From GCA-002840305 sp964394905 (lineage in GTDB: Bacteria > Patescibacteriota > Patescibacteriia > Patescibacteriales > UBA12465): a stretch of 28,722 nucleotides of DNA. The notes under the pieces are model-generated. The model saw nothing but the letters and a program-made list of their open reading frames with translations. It did not search any database and had not been told where the DNA came from. The stretch lies in contig CAYMZF010000007.1 in assembly GCA_964394905.1 (NCBI GenBank), positions 1 through 28,722 on the forward strand, given 5' to 3'. The number at the start of each line of letters is the position of its first letter. Position 1 is the stretch's first letter. The position numbers were made by a program, and so were the translations under genes. Shown here piece after piece: positions 18,765-25,980 of the stretch.

Positions 18765-20288
18765 TTAAAGGTTGAGTAATTCTTCTAAATACTCCCGGGA
18801 ATTAGATAAACGTGGAACTTTGTTTTGTCCGCCTAATTTGTTTTTACTCTTTAACCAATCATAAAATAAATTATCTCTAGCTACAACGACTTTAGGCCTA
18901 TCTAAAATTAAATTATTATATCTCTTAGCTTCATAATCAGAATTTAAATTCTTTAATTCTTTATCCAATTCCTCCACAAAGAAATCTAAATTTTCCGGTT
19001 TTTTGGAAAATTCAATCATCCATTCATGACCACCTCGACTACGACCATCCATAAATATTGGAGCAACAGTATATTCTGAAATAATTGCCCCACTTTTTTC
19101 GCTGGCTAAACGCAGGGCCTCATCGGCATTAGCTACCATTAGTTCCTCGCCGAAAACATTAATAAAATGTTTGGTACGACCTGAAATTTTTATTCTAAAA
19201 GGTTGCAGTGATGTTATTTTAACGGTATCACCAATTAAATAACGCCATAAACCGCCATTAGTGGATATAACCAAAGCATAGGTTTTACCAATCTCTACTT
19301 CCGATAGAATCTTAGCTTGAGGCTGTTCTTTGTTCAATTCTTCAAGTGGAATAAATTCATAAAAAACACCGCTATCTAAAACAAGCAACATATCATCACG
19401 AGAAAGATCGTCGTTTAAAGCAAAAAATCCCTCCGAAGCATTATATGTTTCTAAATATTTCATTTGCTTAGAAGGTATAATTTTTTCAAACTGGGCTCGA
19501 TAGGGAGCAAAACTTACTCCGCCATGAATAAACAATTCTAAATTAGGCCAAACCTCTAAAATATTATCTTTTTTTGTTATCTCTAGTATTTTATTTAAAA
19601 CAACCAAAGTCCAAGACGGAACACCGGCTAAAGATACAACATTTTTAGAAATAGTATCAAAAGCAATAGCTTCAACTTTCTTTTCCCATTCACTAAGAAG
19701 AGCCACCGACATTTTTGGTGAACGAAATATTCTAACCCACCAAGGCAAGCTATTTATTAAAATAGCGGAAAGATCCCCGTAAAAAATATCATTTGAATTT
19801 TGTTTAGTCATAAAAGAACCGGCCACACTCAAAGTTTTTCCGGAAAATATTTTGGAATAAGGATTTTGATCTAAGTATAGAGCAATAATATCCTCTCCGC
19901 CTTTATAATGACATTTTTTTAAAGCATCTTTAGTTACCGGTATAATTTTACTCTTACTATTAGTTGTGCCGGAAGATTTGGCTACCCACTTTATTTTTCC
20001 CGGCCATAAAACGTTTTTATTATTTTTTACCGCCAAATCAATATCTGAAAACAATTTTTCATAACTAGAAACAGGAACTTTATTTTGCCATTCTTTCAGG
20101 GCTTGAGAAAATTCTTGTTGAGATATTTTATTATAATTATATCTTTTTCCCCAAAGAGTATTTTTAGCTTTTTTAAGCAAACCAAAAAACACTTGTTCTT
20201 GCGCCAAGAGTGGTTTGGCTTTAAACAAATTTATCTCTCGGTAACGAGAGATAAATCTAAGTTTAAGAAGTTTGTTTATAAAAAACAT
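18765..20288 (-). CDS. GH3-family adenylate-forming enzyme (acyl/aryl acid-amido synthetase-like)
   Basis: 507 residues resembling the GH3 auxin-responsive promoter family (ANL adenylating superfamily). Plant members adenylate a carboxylic acid and couple it to an amino acid; bacterial members are largely uncharacterised. Visible motifs are WVAKSSGTTNSKSKIIPVT (ATP/phosphate-binding, about 102-120), GVPSWTLVVLNKI, YLETYNASEGFFAL (second ATP motif), LVISTNGGLWRYLIGDTVKI, ISGRTKHFINVFGEELMVANADEAL, and a C-terminal YDWLKSKNKLGGQNKVPRLSNSR. All three ANL-type ATP motifs seem intact, so an active enzyme is likely. It starts 8 bp after a small two-TM protein gene, which itself follows asnS, suggesting one operon. 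A 12-bp perfect hairpin lies at codons 11-20. The substrates cannot be inferred from sequence. Confidence 0.85.
   Translation of the reverse strand: MFFINKLLKLRFISRYREINLFKAKPLLAQEQVFFGLLKKAKNTLWGKRYNYNKISQQEFSQALKEWQNKVPVSSYEKLFSDIDLAVKNNKNVLWPGKIKWVAKSSGTTNSKSKIIPVTKDALKKCHYKGGEDIIALYLDQNPYSKIFSGKTLSVAGSFMTKQNSNDIFYGDLSAILINSLPWWVRIFRSPKMSVALLSEWEKKVEAIAFDTISKNVVSLAGVPSWTLVVLNKILEITKKDNILEVWPNLELFIHGGVSFAPYRAQFEKIIPSKQMKYLETYNASEGFFALNDDLSRDDMLLVLDSGVFYEFIPLEELNKEQPQAKILSEVEIGKTYALVISTNGGLWRYLIGDTVKITSLQPFRIKISGRTKHFINVFGEELMVANADEALRLASEKSGAIISEYTVAPIFMDGRSRGGHEWMIEFSKKPENLDFFVEELDKELKNLNSDYEAKRYNNLILDRPKVVVARDNLFYDWLKSKNKLGGQNKVPRLSNSREYLEELLNL
20229..20256. repeat. 12-bp perfect hairpin inside the start of the GH3 gene
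   Basis: ATTTATCTCTCG (20229-20240), loop GTAA, and CGAGAGATAAAT (20245-20256) are exact reverse complements. On the coding strand this covers about nt 33-60 of the GH3 reading frame (residues RFISRYREI). No U tract follows, so it is not a simple terminator. Confidence 0.9.
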
Positions 20289-20296
20289 ATCTTATA

Positions 20297-20503
20297 TTAC
20301 TTTATCTTTTTTGACATTTTACTGAAACCAAAAATATAAATAATTTCTAAAATAGCCAAAGTATTGGTTAAAAAGAGAACAATAAACCAAACTTTATGAC
20401 CATTACGAGCCGCTTTCCATAAAGCGATGGCTTCCCACGGCAGAGTCCAAACAATGTACACAATAGAAACTAATAATAAATTATCAATTAAAAATTGTTC
20501 CAT
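20297..20503 (-). CDS. Small two-helix membrane protein, DUF5652-like
   Basis: 68 residues with two membrane segments: about 5-22 (FLIDNLLLVSIVYIVWTL) and about 38-60 (WFIVLFLTNTLAILEIIYIFGF). Between them is the loop PWEAIALWKAARNGHKV, and the C-terminus is basic (KMSKKIK). The W-E-x-IALWKAAR-N pattern between two helices resembles small archaeal and Patescibacteria proteins described as DUF5652; the match is from memory. Function unknown. It starts 33 bp after asnS and ends 8 bp before the GH3 gene, so co-transcription is likely. A lipid or export role next to GH3 would be a guess. Confidence 0.75.
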   Translation of the reverse strand: MEQFLIDNLLLVSIVYIVWTLPWEAIALWKAARNGHKVWFIVLFLTNTLAILEIIYIFGFSKMSKKIK

Positions 20504-20536
20504 ATTTTTTATATTAATTTTATAAAACTAACTAAA

Positions 20537-21931
20537 TTAAAATTCGGCATTATGCGGGGTACGAGGAAACGGAATAACATCTCTAATATTAGTCATACCG
20601 GATAAATACATTATAGCCCGTTCAAAACCTAAACCAAAACCGGCATGATTTACCGAACCATATTTGCGTAAATCCAAATACCACCAATAATCTTTCGTTT
20701 TAAGACCTAATTCACTCATACGACGCTCTAAAACGTCTAAACGCTCTTCTCGTTGGCTTCCGCCGATTATTTCACCTATTCCCGGTACTAATAAATCAGT
20801 CGCTGCCACCGTCTTATTATCATCATTTAAACGCATATAGAAAGCTTTTATTTCTTTAGGATAATCAGTTAAAAAAACCGGTCCGTTAACAACCTTATCG
20901 GTTAAATAACGTTCATGTTCAGTTTGCAAATCAATTCCCCATTTAACAGGATAAGAAAATTTCTCGCCTGATTTTTCCAAAATTTCAATGGCTTCAGTAT
21001 AAGTCATTCGTTTAAATTCTGATGTTAATAAATTTTGTAAACGATCTAGTAAAGTCGGATCAATAAATTTATTAAAAAATTCCATTTCTTCCGGTAATTC
21101 TTTTAAAACATAAGAAATCAAATATTTCATCATCTTTTCGGCTAAAATCATATCATCATTTAAATCAGCAAAAGCCATTTCCGGCTCTACCATCCAAAAT
21201 TCGCAAACATGACGAGTCGTATTAGAATTTTCCGCTCGAAAAGTCGGACCGAAAGTATATACTTTATTTAATCCCATAATCATAGTTTCAGCCTCTAATT
21301 GCCCGCTAACGGTTAACCCGGTTTTTTTACCAAAAAAATCTTTAGAGTAATCAACTTGCCCTTCTTTATTTTTAGGAATATCTTTTTCTAAATCAAAAGT
21401 AGAAACATTAAACATCTCCCCCGCTCCTTCACAATCACTACCTGAAATAATCGGAGTATGAGCATAAGAGAAACCCTCTTCTTGAAAAAATTTATGAATA
21501 GCATAACTTAAAACCGAACGTAAACGAAATACGGCCGAAAAAGTATTGGAACGACTGCGTAAATGAGCGATCTCCCGTAAAAATTCAAAACTATGTTTTT
21601 TCTTTTGCAAAGGATAATCGTTTAAAGCTAAATTAATAATTTTGATAGTTTTAGCTTTTAATTCAAATTCTTGCCCGGCCGCTGGAGATTTAACCAATAT
21701 TCCTTCAACTTCAAGCGATGAACCGATGGTTACTTTTTCAATTTCAGAAAAATTTTTTAATTTATCATCAAAAACAACTTGTAAATTTTTAAAAAAGGTT
21801 CCGTCATTAAGTTCAATAAAACCAAAATCTTTAGAAACCCGAAGTGTTCTAACCCAAGCTCCAATTTTTATATTTTTATCCAAATAATCGGTTTTTAAGC
21901 GATAAATGTTTTTTATAGCCGTATAAGACAT
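20537..21931 (-). CDS. asnS: Asparaginyl-tRNA synthetase
   Basis: Class IIb aminoacyl-tRNA synthetase charging tRNA-Asn, 464 residues, the normal bacterial AsnRS length. The N-terminal OB-fold anticodon-binding domain spans about 1-100 (IKIGAWVRTLRVSKDFGFIELNDG). The catalytic core has motif 2, FRAENSNTTRHVCEFWMVEPE, and motif 3, GFGLGFERAIMYLSGMTNIRDVIPFPR, ending TPHNAEF, the AsnRS-type ending. FLTDYPKEIKAFYMRLNDD and GEIIGGSQREERLD also favour AsnRS over AspRS. A promoter with 17-nt spacing lies just upstream, with a short leader without Shine-Dalgarno. It leads an operon with the DUF5652-like and GH3 genes. Having AsnRS means Asn-tRNA need not be made by transamidation. Confidence 0.96.
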   Translation of the reverse strand: MSYTAIKNIYRLKTDYLDKNIKIGAWVRTLRVSKDFGFIELNDGTFFKNLQVVFDDKLKNFSEIEKVTIGSSLEVEGILVKSPAAGQEFELKAKTIKIINLALNDYPLQKKKHSFEFLREIAHLRSRSNTFSAVFRLRSVLSYAIHKFFQEEGFSYAHTPIISGSDCEGAGEMFNVSTFDLEKDIPKNKEGQVDYSKDFFGKKTGLTVSGQLEAETMIMGLNKVYTFGPTFRAENSNTTRHVCEFWMVEPEMAFADLNDDMILAEKMMKYLISYVLKELPEEMEFFNKFIDPTLLDRLQNLLTSEFKRMTYTEAIEILEKSGEKFSYPVKWGIDLQTEHERYLTDKVVNGPVFLTDYPKEIKAFYMRLNDDNKTVAATDLLVPGIGEIIGGSQREERLDVLERRMSELGLKTKDYWWYLDLRKYGSVNHAGFGLGFERAIMYLSGMTNIRDVIPFPRTPHNAEF

Positions 21932-21962
21932 ACTTTTAATTTAATATGTAATTAATATTCAT

Positions 21963-21991
21963 ATAATAATGGAAAAATAGCTTTTTGTAAA
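21963..21991 (-). promoter_or_regulatory. Probable promoter of the asnS operon
   Basis: On the minus strand TTTACA (21986-21991) and TATTAT (21963-21968) are separated by 17 nt. The predicted leader is about 25 nt. Confidence 0.6.
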
Positions 21992-22015
21992 GAAAAACTT
22001 CTTTTAAAATGAATA

Positions 22016-22579
22016 TTAAATTCTATATTTAAGATTTTGTTTGATGTCTAAATAATCGGGTATTGCTTGAGAAACAAGATTCCAAAAACGCTTAGAATGA
22101 TTAAATTCTTTAAGATGACATAATTCATGAACAATAATATAATCAATCATTTTTTCGGGTAAAAATATTAATTTATAATTAAAATTTAAGTTGCCACTTT
22201 TAGAACAACTTCCCCAACGTGTCGTTTGATTCCTAATAGAAATATGATTATAGGTAAAACCATAAAATTTATTTAATCGCTTAATTCGATCTTCAATTAA
22301 ACGTCGAGCCGGTTCTTTATATAAATTATAACGTTTTTTACTTTCTTCCGGTTTAAGAATAATTTTTGGTTGAATAGAAATAATTTGTTTTAATTTAGAA
22401 ATAATCCAATCAGATTTAGCCACAATAAATTTTTCAATTATATTTTTACTGACAAAATAAGGTTTAGTAACTATAATACGACCATCACCATAAATACTTA
22501 ATCTCATGTTTTTAGTTCGAGAGCTGGTTTTAAGCTGATAATTTATTTTTTGATTATTGAGTTTAATAGTTTTTAACAT
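22016..22579 (-). CDS. YgjP-like (WLM/SprT-type) zinc metallopeptidase domain protein
   Basis: 187 residues matching the YgjP-like metallopeptidase family (DUF45). The N-terminus is a small beta-rich region (INYQLKTSSRTKNMRLSIYGDGRIIVTKP), then comes a helical linker. A core with NQTTRWGSCSKSGNLNFNYKLIFLP leads to the zinc motif IIVHELCHLKEFNHSKRFW: His151, Glu152, His155 and, as likely third ligand, His161. RWGSCS and NHS-x-x-FW are typical of the family. The start at 22579 matches the family N-terminus. It is the upstream neighbour of asnS and is divergent from the plus-strand gene at 22699. Substrates of this family are generally unknown. Confidence 0.9.
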   Translation of the reverse strand: MLKTIKLNNQKINYQLKTSSRTKNMRLSIYGDGRIIVTKPYFVSKNIIEKFIVAKSDWIISKLKQIISIQPKIILKPEESKKRYNLYKEPARRLIEDRIKRLNKFYGFTYNHISIRNQTTRWGSCSKSGNLNFNYKLIFLPEKMIDYIIVHELCHLKEFNHSKRFWNLVSQAIPDYLDIKQNLKYRI

Positions 22580-22628
22580 GAAGTAATTTTACCATTTTTT
22601 AATAAAAAAACAAAAAAAACAACTATAA

Positions 22629-22657
22629 TTGACAAAATATAAAACAAAAGATATACT
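22629..22657 (+). promoter_or_regulatory. Strong sigma70 promoter of the 144-residue gene
   Basis: Perfect TTGACA (22629-22634), 17-nt spacer, TATACT (22652-22657). Initiation is predicted near 22664, giving a 35-nt A-rich leader before the ATG at 22699. Confidence 0.75.
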
Positions 22658-22698
22658 TAACAGAATCATTAAAATTTTAATAAAAAAAACAAAAAACA

Positions 22699-23133
22699 AT
22701 GAAAGCAATCATTATCTCTAAGACAATGAATTACTACATTGTTTTAGAAAATTTAGTAGAAATAGAATCTTTGACCAAGGGTCAAGTTTTAGAATGCCAT
22801 CTTTTTAGTTATAATTTTTTTAATATTGAAAACACTAAGATATTAAAATTAATGGTTATAACTGAAGAAAATTTTAAAAAGATTTTGTTTACTAAAAAAC
22901 CAAAAGAAAAAAAACGTATTTACGCCTCAATTCAAGATGATAATAAGGCTAATACCGTTTCCATTTATCTAAGCGATAAGTGGTTTAAAAAAAATGTCAA
23001 AGAATTATCGGGCAAAGAAGATATTCTATTGGATTATAACGATAAATTCAATAGAGTAATCTTTACTAAAAATCCATTAACTATAAACATGTTAACGGAT
23101 TCCAATAATTCTTGGCCAATAAAAACATATTAA
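22699..23133 (+). CDS. Hypothetical protein, 144 residues
   Basis: I do not recognise this protein. It is Lys/Asn/Ile-rich with no signal peptide or membrane segment, so it is probably cytosolic. The N-terminal 60 residues are predicted as a beta-rich small domain (MKAIIISKTMNYYIVLENLVEIESL, then VLECHLF). A basic stretch KKPKEKKR (about 66-75) leads into a second alpha/beta part. Support for a real gene is a near-consensus promoter, an A-rich leader like those of its neighbours, coding-like composition, and a hairpin terminator 12 bp after the stop. It is a monocistronic plus-strand gene convergent with the next unknown gene. Function unknown. Confidence 0.75.
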   Translation: MKAIIISKTMNYYIVLENLVEIESLTKGQVLECHLFSYNFFNIENTKILKLMVITEENFKKILFTKKPKEKKRIYASIQDDNKANTVSIYLSDKWFKKNVKELSGKEDILLDYNDKFNRVIFTKNPLTINMLTDSNNSWPIKTY

Positions 23134-23145
23134 TCACGAATAAAA

Positions 23146-23176
23146 AAAAGGACTGTCAAACTTCAACAGTCCTTTT
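23146..23176. terminator. Bidirectional terminator between two convergent unknown genes
   Basis: AAAAGGACTGT (23146-23156) pairs perfectly with ACAGTCCTTTT (23166-23176), 11 bp with a 9-nt loop. The plus strand has four T in the stem end, and the minus strand continues into eight T. It fits both the plus gene ending at 23133 and the minus gene ending at 23193. Confidence 0.9.
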
Positions 23177-23192
23177 AAATTACCAAAACCAG

Positions 23193-23543
23193 TTAAATAA
23201 CAGGTTTTGGTAATTTATTATCTATATAAGACAAACATGCAACCTCAGACAAGGATGCATGAACTGAAAAACGAATTAAACGAGAACCATTGTTCTCAAT
23301 AACCGGTTTTTTTAATTTTTTACAAATTTCTCGGTCACAAAACCGGAAATAAATCTTATCAGCTTGTCCATTATATTTTTTTTGATCTTTTTCAGGAAAA
23401 ATTAAATCCCTGTTGATAACGTCTCCGTTATCAAAAACAACCTCGGTAATTCTTTTACCGTTTAAATTGTTTAAAAGGTTTTCAATTTCTTTTGGATCAG
23501 TTACAAAACCAACCCTTCTTTCATTTTCTACTTTTTTTTTCAT
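23193..23543 (-). CDS. Hypothetical protein, 116 residues
   Basis: Unrecognised small basic protein without signal peptide or membrane segment. It begins MKKKVENERRVGFVTDPKEIENLLNN style, with charged helices, followed by a probable beta strand pair (RITEVVFDNGDVINRDLIF). A central part has two Cys in FCDREICKKLKK (about residues 71-76), and a third lies in SEVACLSY. It has its own promoter with a palindrome across the -10 and start region, and it ends at the bidirectional terminator, so it is a single-gene unit that may be regulated. Function unknown. Confidence 0.72.
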   Translation of the reverse strand: MKKKVENERRVGFVTDPKEIENLLNNLNGKRITEVVFDNGDVINRDLIFPEKDQKKYNGQADKIYFRFCDREICKKLKKPVIENNGSRLIRFSVHASLSEVACLSYIDNKLPKPVI

Positions 23544-23589
23544 ACTTTTAAAAATTAAATTATAAATGAACTATTTATATAAACAAAAT

Positions 23590-23629
23590 AATAACTGGTT
23601 ATTGTATAACAAAAACAAACGGTCGTCAA
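23590..23629 (-). promoter_or_regulatory. Promoter with overlapping 14-bp palindrome (candidate operator)
   Basis: On the minus strand TTGACG (23624-23629), a 17-nt spacer and TACAAT (23601-23606) form a good promoter. AATAACTGGTTATT (23590-23603; six-base arms around TG) covers the end of the -10 and the predicted start near 23594, the classic position for a repressor site. The -35 is only a few bases past the typA stop codon. Confidence 0.5.
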
Positions 23630-23632
23630 TAC

Positions 23633-25423
23633 CTATTTATTTCTTTTAGATCGGACTCTTTCATTTTCGGTTAAAAATTTTTTACGTAATCTAACACTTT
23701 TAGGAGTAACTTCTAAATATTCATCTTCATTCATAATGCCCAAACCGATTTCCAAATTTAATTCTAAAGGTGGGGTTAATTTAATCGCCTCATCGGAACC
23801 GGACGCTCGAACATTGGTTAAATTTTTTCCTTTAATCGGATTAACCGCCAAATCATTACCTTTAGCGACATTACCGATTATCATCCCTTCATAAACTTCA
23901 ATATTCGGTCCAATGTATAAAGTACCGCGATCTTGTAGATTCCATAAAGAAAAAGCCAAGGCTTTTCCTGAAATCATGGAAACCATAGAACCTAACTCAT
24001 TCTTTTCAATATTACCGACATAAGGTCTAAAACCTAAGAAATGAGAACATAAAATTCCCTCGCCTTTAGTATCAACGACAAATTCATTACGATAACCGAG
24101 TAATCCTCGAGTTGGAATTTCAAAATTTAATCTCACCTGACCATTAACATTTTTTATATTAACCATTTGTCCTTTACGTTTAGATAATTTTTCAATAACT
24201 GTACCGGACATTTTTTCGGGAACATCAATCACTACTTCTTCAAACGGTTCATTATCAACTCCATCAATATTTTTAATAATTACCCGAGGTTGAGAAACTT
24301 GAAGTTCAAAACCTTCCCGACGTAAATTTTCTAATAATATGGCAATATGCAATTCTCCTCGACCATATACTTTATAGGAACTAATATCTGAAAAATCAAC
24401 TTTTAAACCGACGTTAACTTCTAATTCTTTTTCTAATCGTTCTTTTAATTGACGATTAGTGACAAATTTTCCTTCCCGTCCGGCAAAAGGTGAATTATTA
24501 ATTAAAAAATCAAGTGAAATAGTCGGTTCATCAATTTTAATAGCCGGTAATAATTCTTGATTGGCATTTTCACAAATAGTTTCGCCAATATATATATTCG
24601 GTAAACCGGCTAACATAATAATTTCTCCGGCATGAGCTTCAGTTTCTTCTTTACGGGTTAATCCTTGAAAAGTAAATAACTTAGTTATACGTCTAGTTCT
24701 AACTTCACCACTTAAAGTTTTAACAATTACATCTTGACCGGATTTAACTATGCCATTATATACCCGACAAATAGCTAAACGACCTAAAAAATTATCATAA
24801 GCCAAATTAAAAGGTTGAACGGCTAAAGGTAGTTTATCAGCTTCGGGATTAGAAGCCGGCTTAACTTTGGTTATTATTAAATCAAGTAAGGGATTTAAAT
24901 TATCCGATTCATCGGTTAAATTAATTTTAGCGATACCTTGTTTGGAAGCTGCATAGACAACCGGAAAATCTAATTGTTCATCCGTAGCTCCTAAATCTAA
25001 AAATAATTCATAAACCATTTCCACCACTTCTTCCGGTCGAGCGGCCGGTTTATCAATTTTATTTATAACCACAATCGGATTTAAGCCCAATTCTAAAGAT
25101 TTTTTCAAAACAAATTTAGTTTGAGGCATAGGTCCTTCTTGAGCATCAACCAATAACAAAACACAATCAATAGAACGTAAAATTCGTTCTACTTCAGAAC
25201 TAAAATCAGCGTGTCCGGGAGTATCAACTATATTTATTTTAGTGTCTTTATAGAAAACAGAAGTATTTTTGGAATAAATAGTAATTCCCCGTTCTTTTTC
25301 TAAAGCATTACTGTCCATACTGACTTCATCGGTTGACATCCCTGTTTGACGCATTAAAGCATCGGTTAAAGTGGTTTTACCATGATCAACGTGAGCAATA
25401 ATGGCAATATTTCGTATCTCCAT
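23633..25423 (-). CDS. typA: Ribosome-associated translational GTPase TypA/BipA
   Basis: TypA is an EF-G-like GTPase that assists 50S assembly and growth under cold or stress in other bacteria. It has 596 residues, slightly shorter than the usual 605-615. The G domain shows HVDHGKTTLTDAL (P-loop, about 11-23), GITIYSKNTS (switch I; family usually has GITI-x-AKN), DTPGHADFSSEVER (switch II) and NKIDKPAARPEEV. Domains II and III include the LGRLAICRVYNG region and YGRGELHIAILLENLRREGFELQVSQPRV. The TypA-specific C-terminal domain begins around RGLLGYRNEF and contains NLTNVRASGSDEA. It is monocistronic, with its own promoter and an attenuator-like hairpin in the leader. No Shine-Dalgarno precedes the ATG. 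Confidence 0.96.
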   Translation of the reverse strand: MEIRNIAIIAHVDHGKTTLTDALMRQTGMSTDEVSMDSNALEKERGITIYSKNTSVFYKDTKINIVDTPGHADFSSEVERILRSIDCVLLLVDAQEGPMPQTKFVLKKSLELGLNPIVVINKIDKPAARPEEVVEMVYELFLDLGATDEQLDFPVVYAASKQGIAKINLTDESDNLNPLLDLIITKVKPASNPEADKLPLAVQPFNLAYDNFLGRLAICRVYNGIVKSGQDVIVKTLSGEVRTRRITKLFTFQGLTRKEETEAHAGEIIMLAGLPNIYIGETICENANQELLPAIKIDEPTISLDFLINNSPFAGREGKFVTNRQLKERLEKELEVNVGLKVDFSDISSYKVYGRGELHIAILLENLRREGFELQVSQPRVIIKNIDGVDNEPFEEVVIDVPEKMSGTVIEKLSKRKGQMVNIKNVNGQVRLNFEIPTRGLLGYRNEFVVDTKGEGILCSHFLGFRPYVGNIEKNELGSMVSMISGKALAFSLWNLQDRGTLYIGPNIEVYEGMIIGNVAKGNDLAVNPIKGKNLTNVRASGSDEAIKLTPPLELNLEIGLGIMNEDEYLEVTPKSVRLRKKFLTENERVRSKRNK

Positions 25424-25450
25424 AGATTTGTATATAAATTAATTTAAAAT

Positions 25451-25472
25451 AAAAAATTACGCCGTGGCGTAA
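25451..25472 (-). terminator. Attenuator-like terminator in the typA leader
   Basis: TTACGCC-GT-GGCGTAA (25457-25472) is a perfect palindrome, and on the minus strand it runs directly into six T (forward A run 25451-25456). It lies 28 bp before the typA ATG and downstream of the likely typA promoter, so it would act on the typA transcript itself. Confidence 0.55.
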
Positions 25473-25526
25473 TCGATATTAGTTCAATTACTTCCTAAAA
25501 TAATTATAAAGAAATTATCTATAAAC

Positions 25527-25555
25527 ATAGTACAACTTTAATTTATATTAGTCAA
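25527..25555 (-). promoter_or_regulatory. Probable promoter of typA
   Basis: On the minus strand TTGACT (25550-25555), a 17-nt spacer and TACTAT (25527-25532). Initiation near 25520 would give a leader of about 97 nt that includes the hairpin-U6 element at 25451-25472. Confidence 0.55.
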
Positions 25556-25557
25556 AT

Positions 25558-25587
25558 AAAAAAAGAGCCATTTGTATTTAATGGCTC
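25558..25587 (-). terminator. Terminator of the two small orphan genes upstream of typA
   Basis: GAGCCATT (25565-25572) pairs with AATGGCTC (25580-25587). On the minus strand it is followed by seven T (forward A run 25558-25564). It sits 25 bp after the stop of the 112-residue gene and abuts the typA -35 element. Confidence 0.85.
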
Positions 25588-25612
25588 CACCTCATCTATA
25601 AATAAAAAGTCT

Positions 25613-25951
25613 TTATCTGCAAAGTGCCTTGCAAATTTCAAAACAACCCTCATGATCACGAACACAATTATCACAAGGATTTTGATATTCGGCATTAAAA
25701 TTAATATTATTTAAATTTGAATTTGAATTTAAATTTTCAAACTTTTTTTTATAAATAACACTAATCCGTTTTATTAAATAATTACAGCAAAAAAATATTT
25801 TTTTATTAATCAACCGACAGTCTTTCTCAAATTCTTCTTTGTTTTCAAAGAGGATTTTTTTTACTGTTGATTCTGGAAGAATATCAATAGTTAAATTTTC
25901 TTCAATCTTTTTCTCCCATTTTTCTAAAATATCCAATTCAAATTTGTTCAT
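25613..25951 (-). CDS. Hypothetical Cys-rich small protein, 112 residues
   Basis: Not recognised. Residues 1-60 are charged and helical (MNKFELDILEKWEKKIEENL), with Cys45, Cys55 and Cys56. A short Asn-rich linker (SNSNLNNINFN) leads to a compact C-terminal knuckle, PCDNCVRDHEGCFEICKALCR, with Cys93, 96, 103, 107 and 111 and His100. This spacing suggests a zinc-binding or disulfide-bonded mini-domain. With no signal peptide the protein is likely cytosolic, which favours metal binding (inference). It starts 29 bp after the 150-residue gene and is followed by a clear terminator, so the two are probably one operon. Function unknown. Confidence 0.72.
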   Translation of the reverse strand: MNKFELDILEKWEKKIEENLTIDILPESTVKKILFENKEEFEKDCRLINKKIFFCCNYLIKRISVIYKKKFENLNSNSNLNNINFNAEYQNPCDNCVRDHEGCFEICKALCR

Positions 25952-25980
25952 GATTATTTTTTTGGTTATTAGTTGATAGT

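Noticed and set aside
20229..20256. The 12-bp hairpin as an intrinsic terminator
   Set aside because: There is no T run after the stem on either strand and it lies inside a coding region.
23559..23586. Alternative promoter TTGTTT-16-TATAAT for the 116-residue gene
   Set aside because: It would leave only about 9 nt of leader and a 16-nt spacer, while TTGACG-17-TACAAT upstream is better placed.
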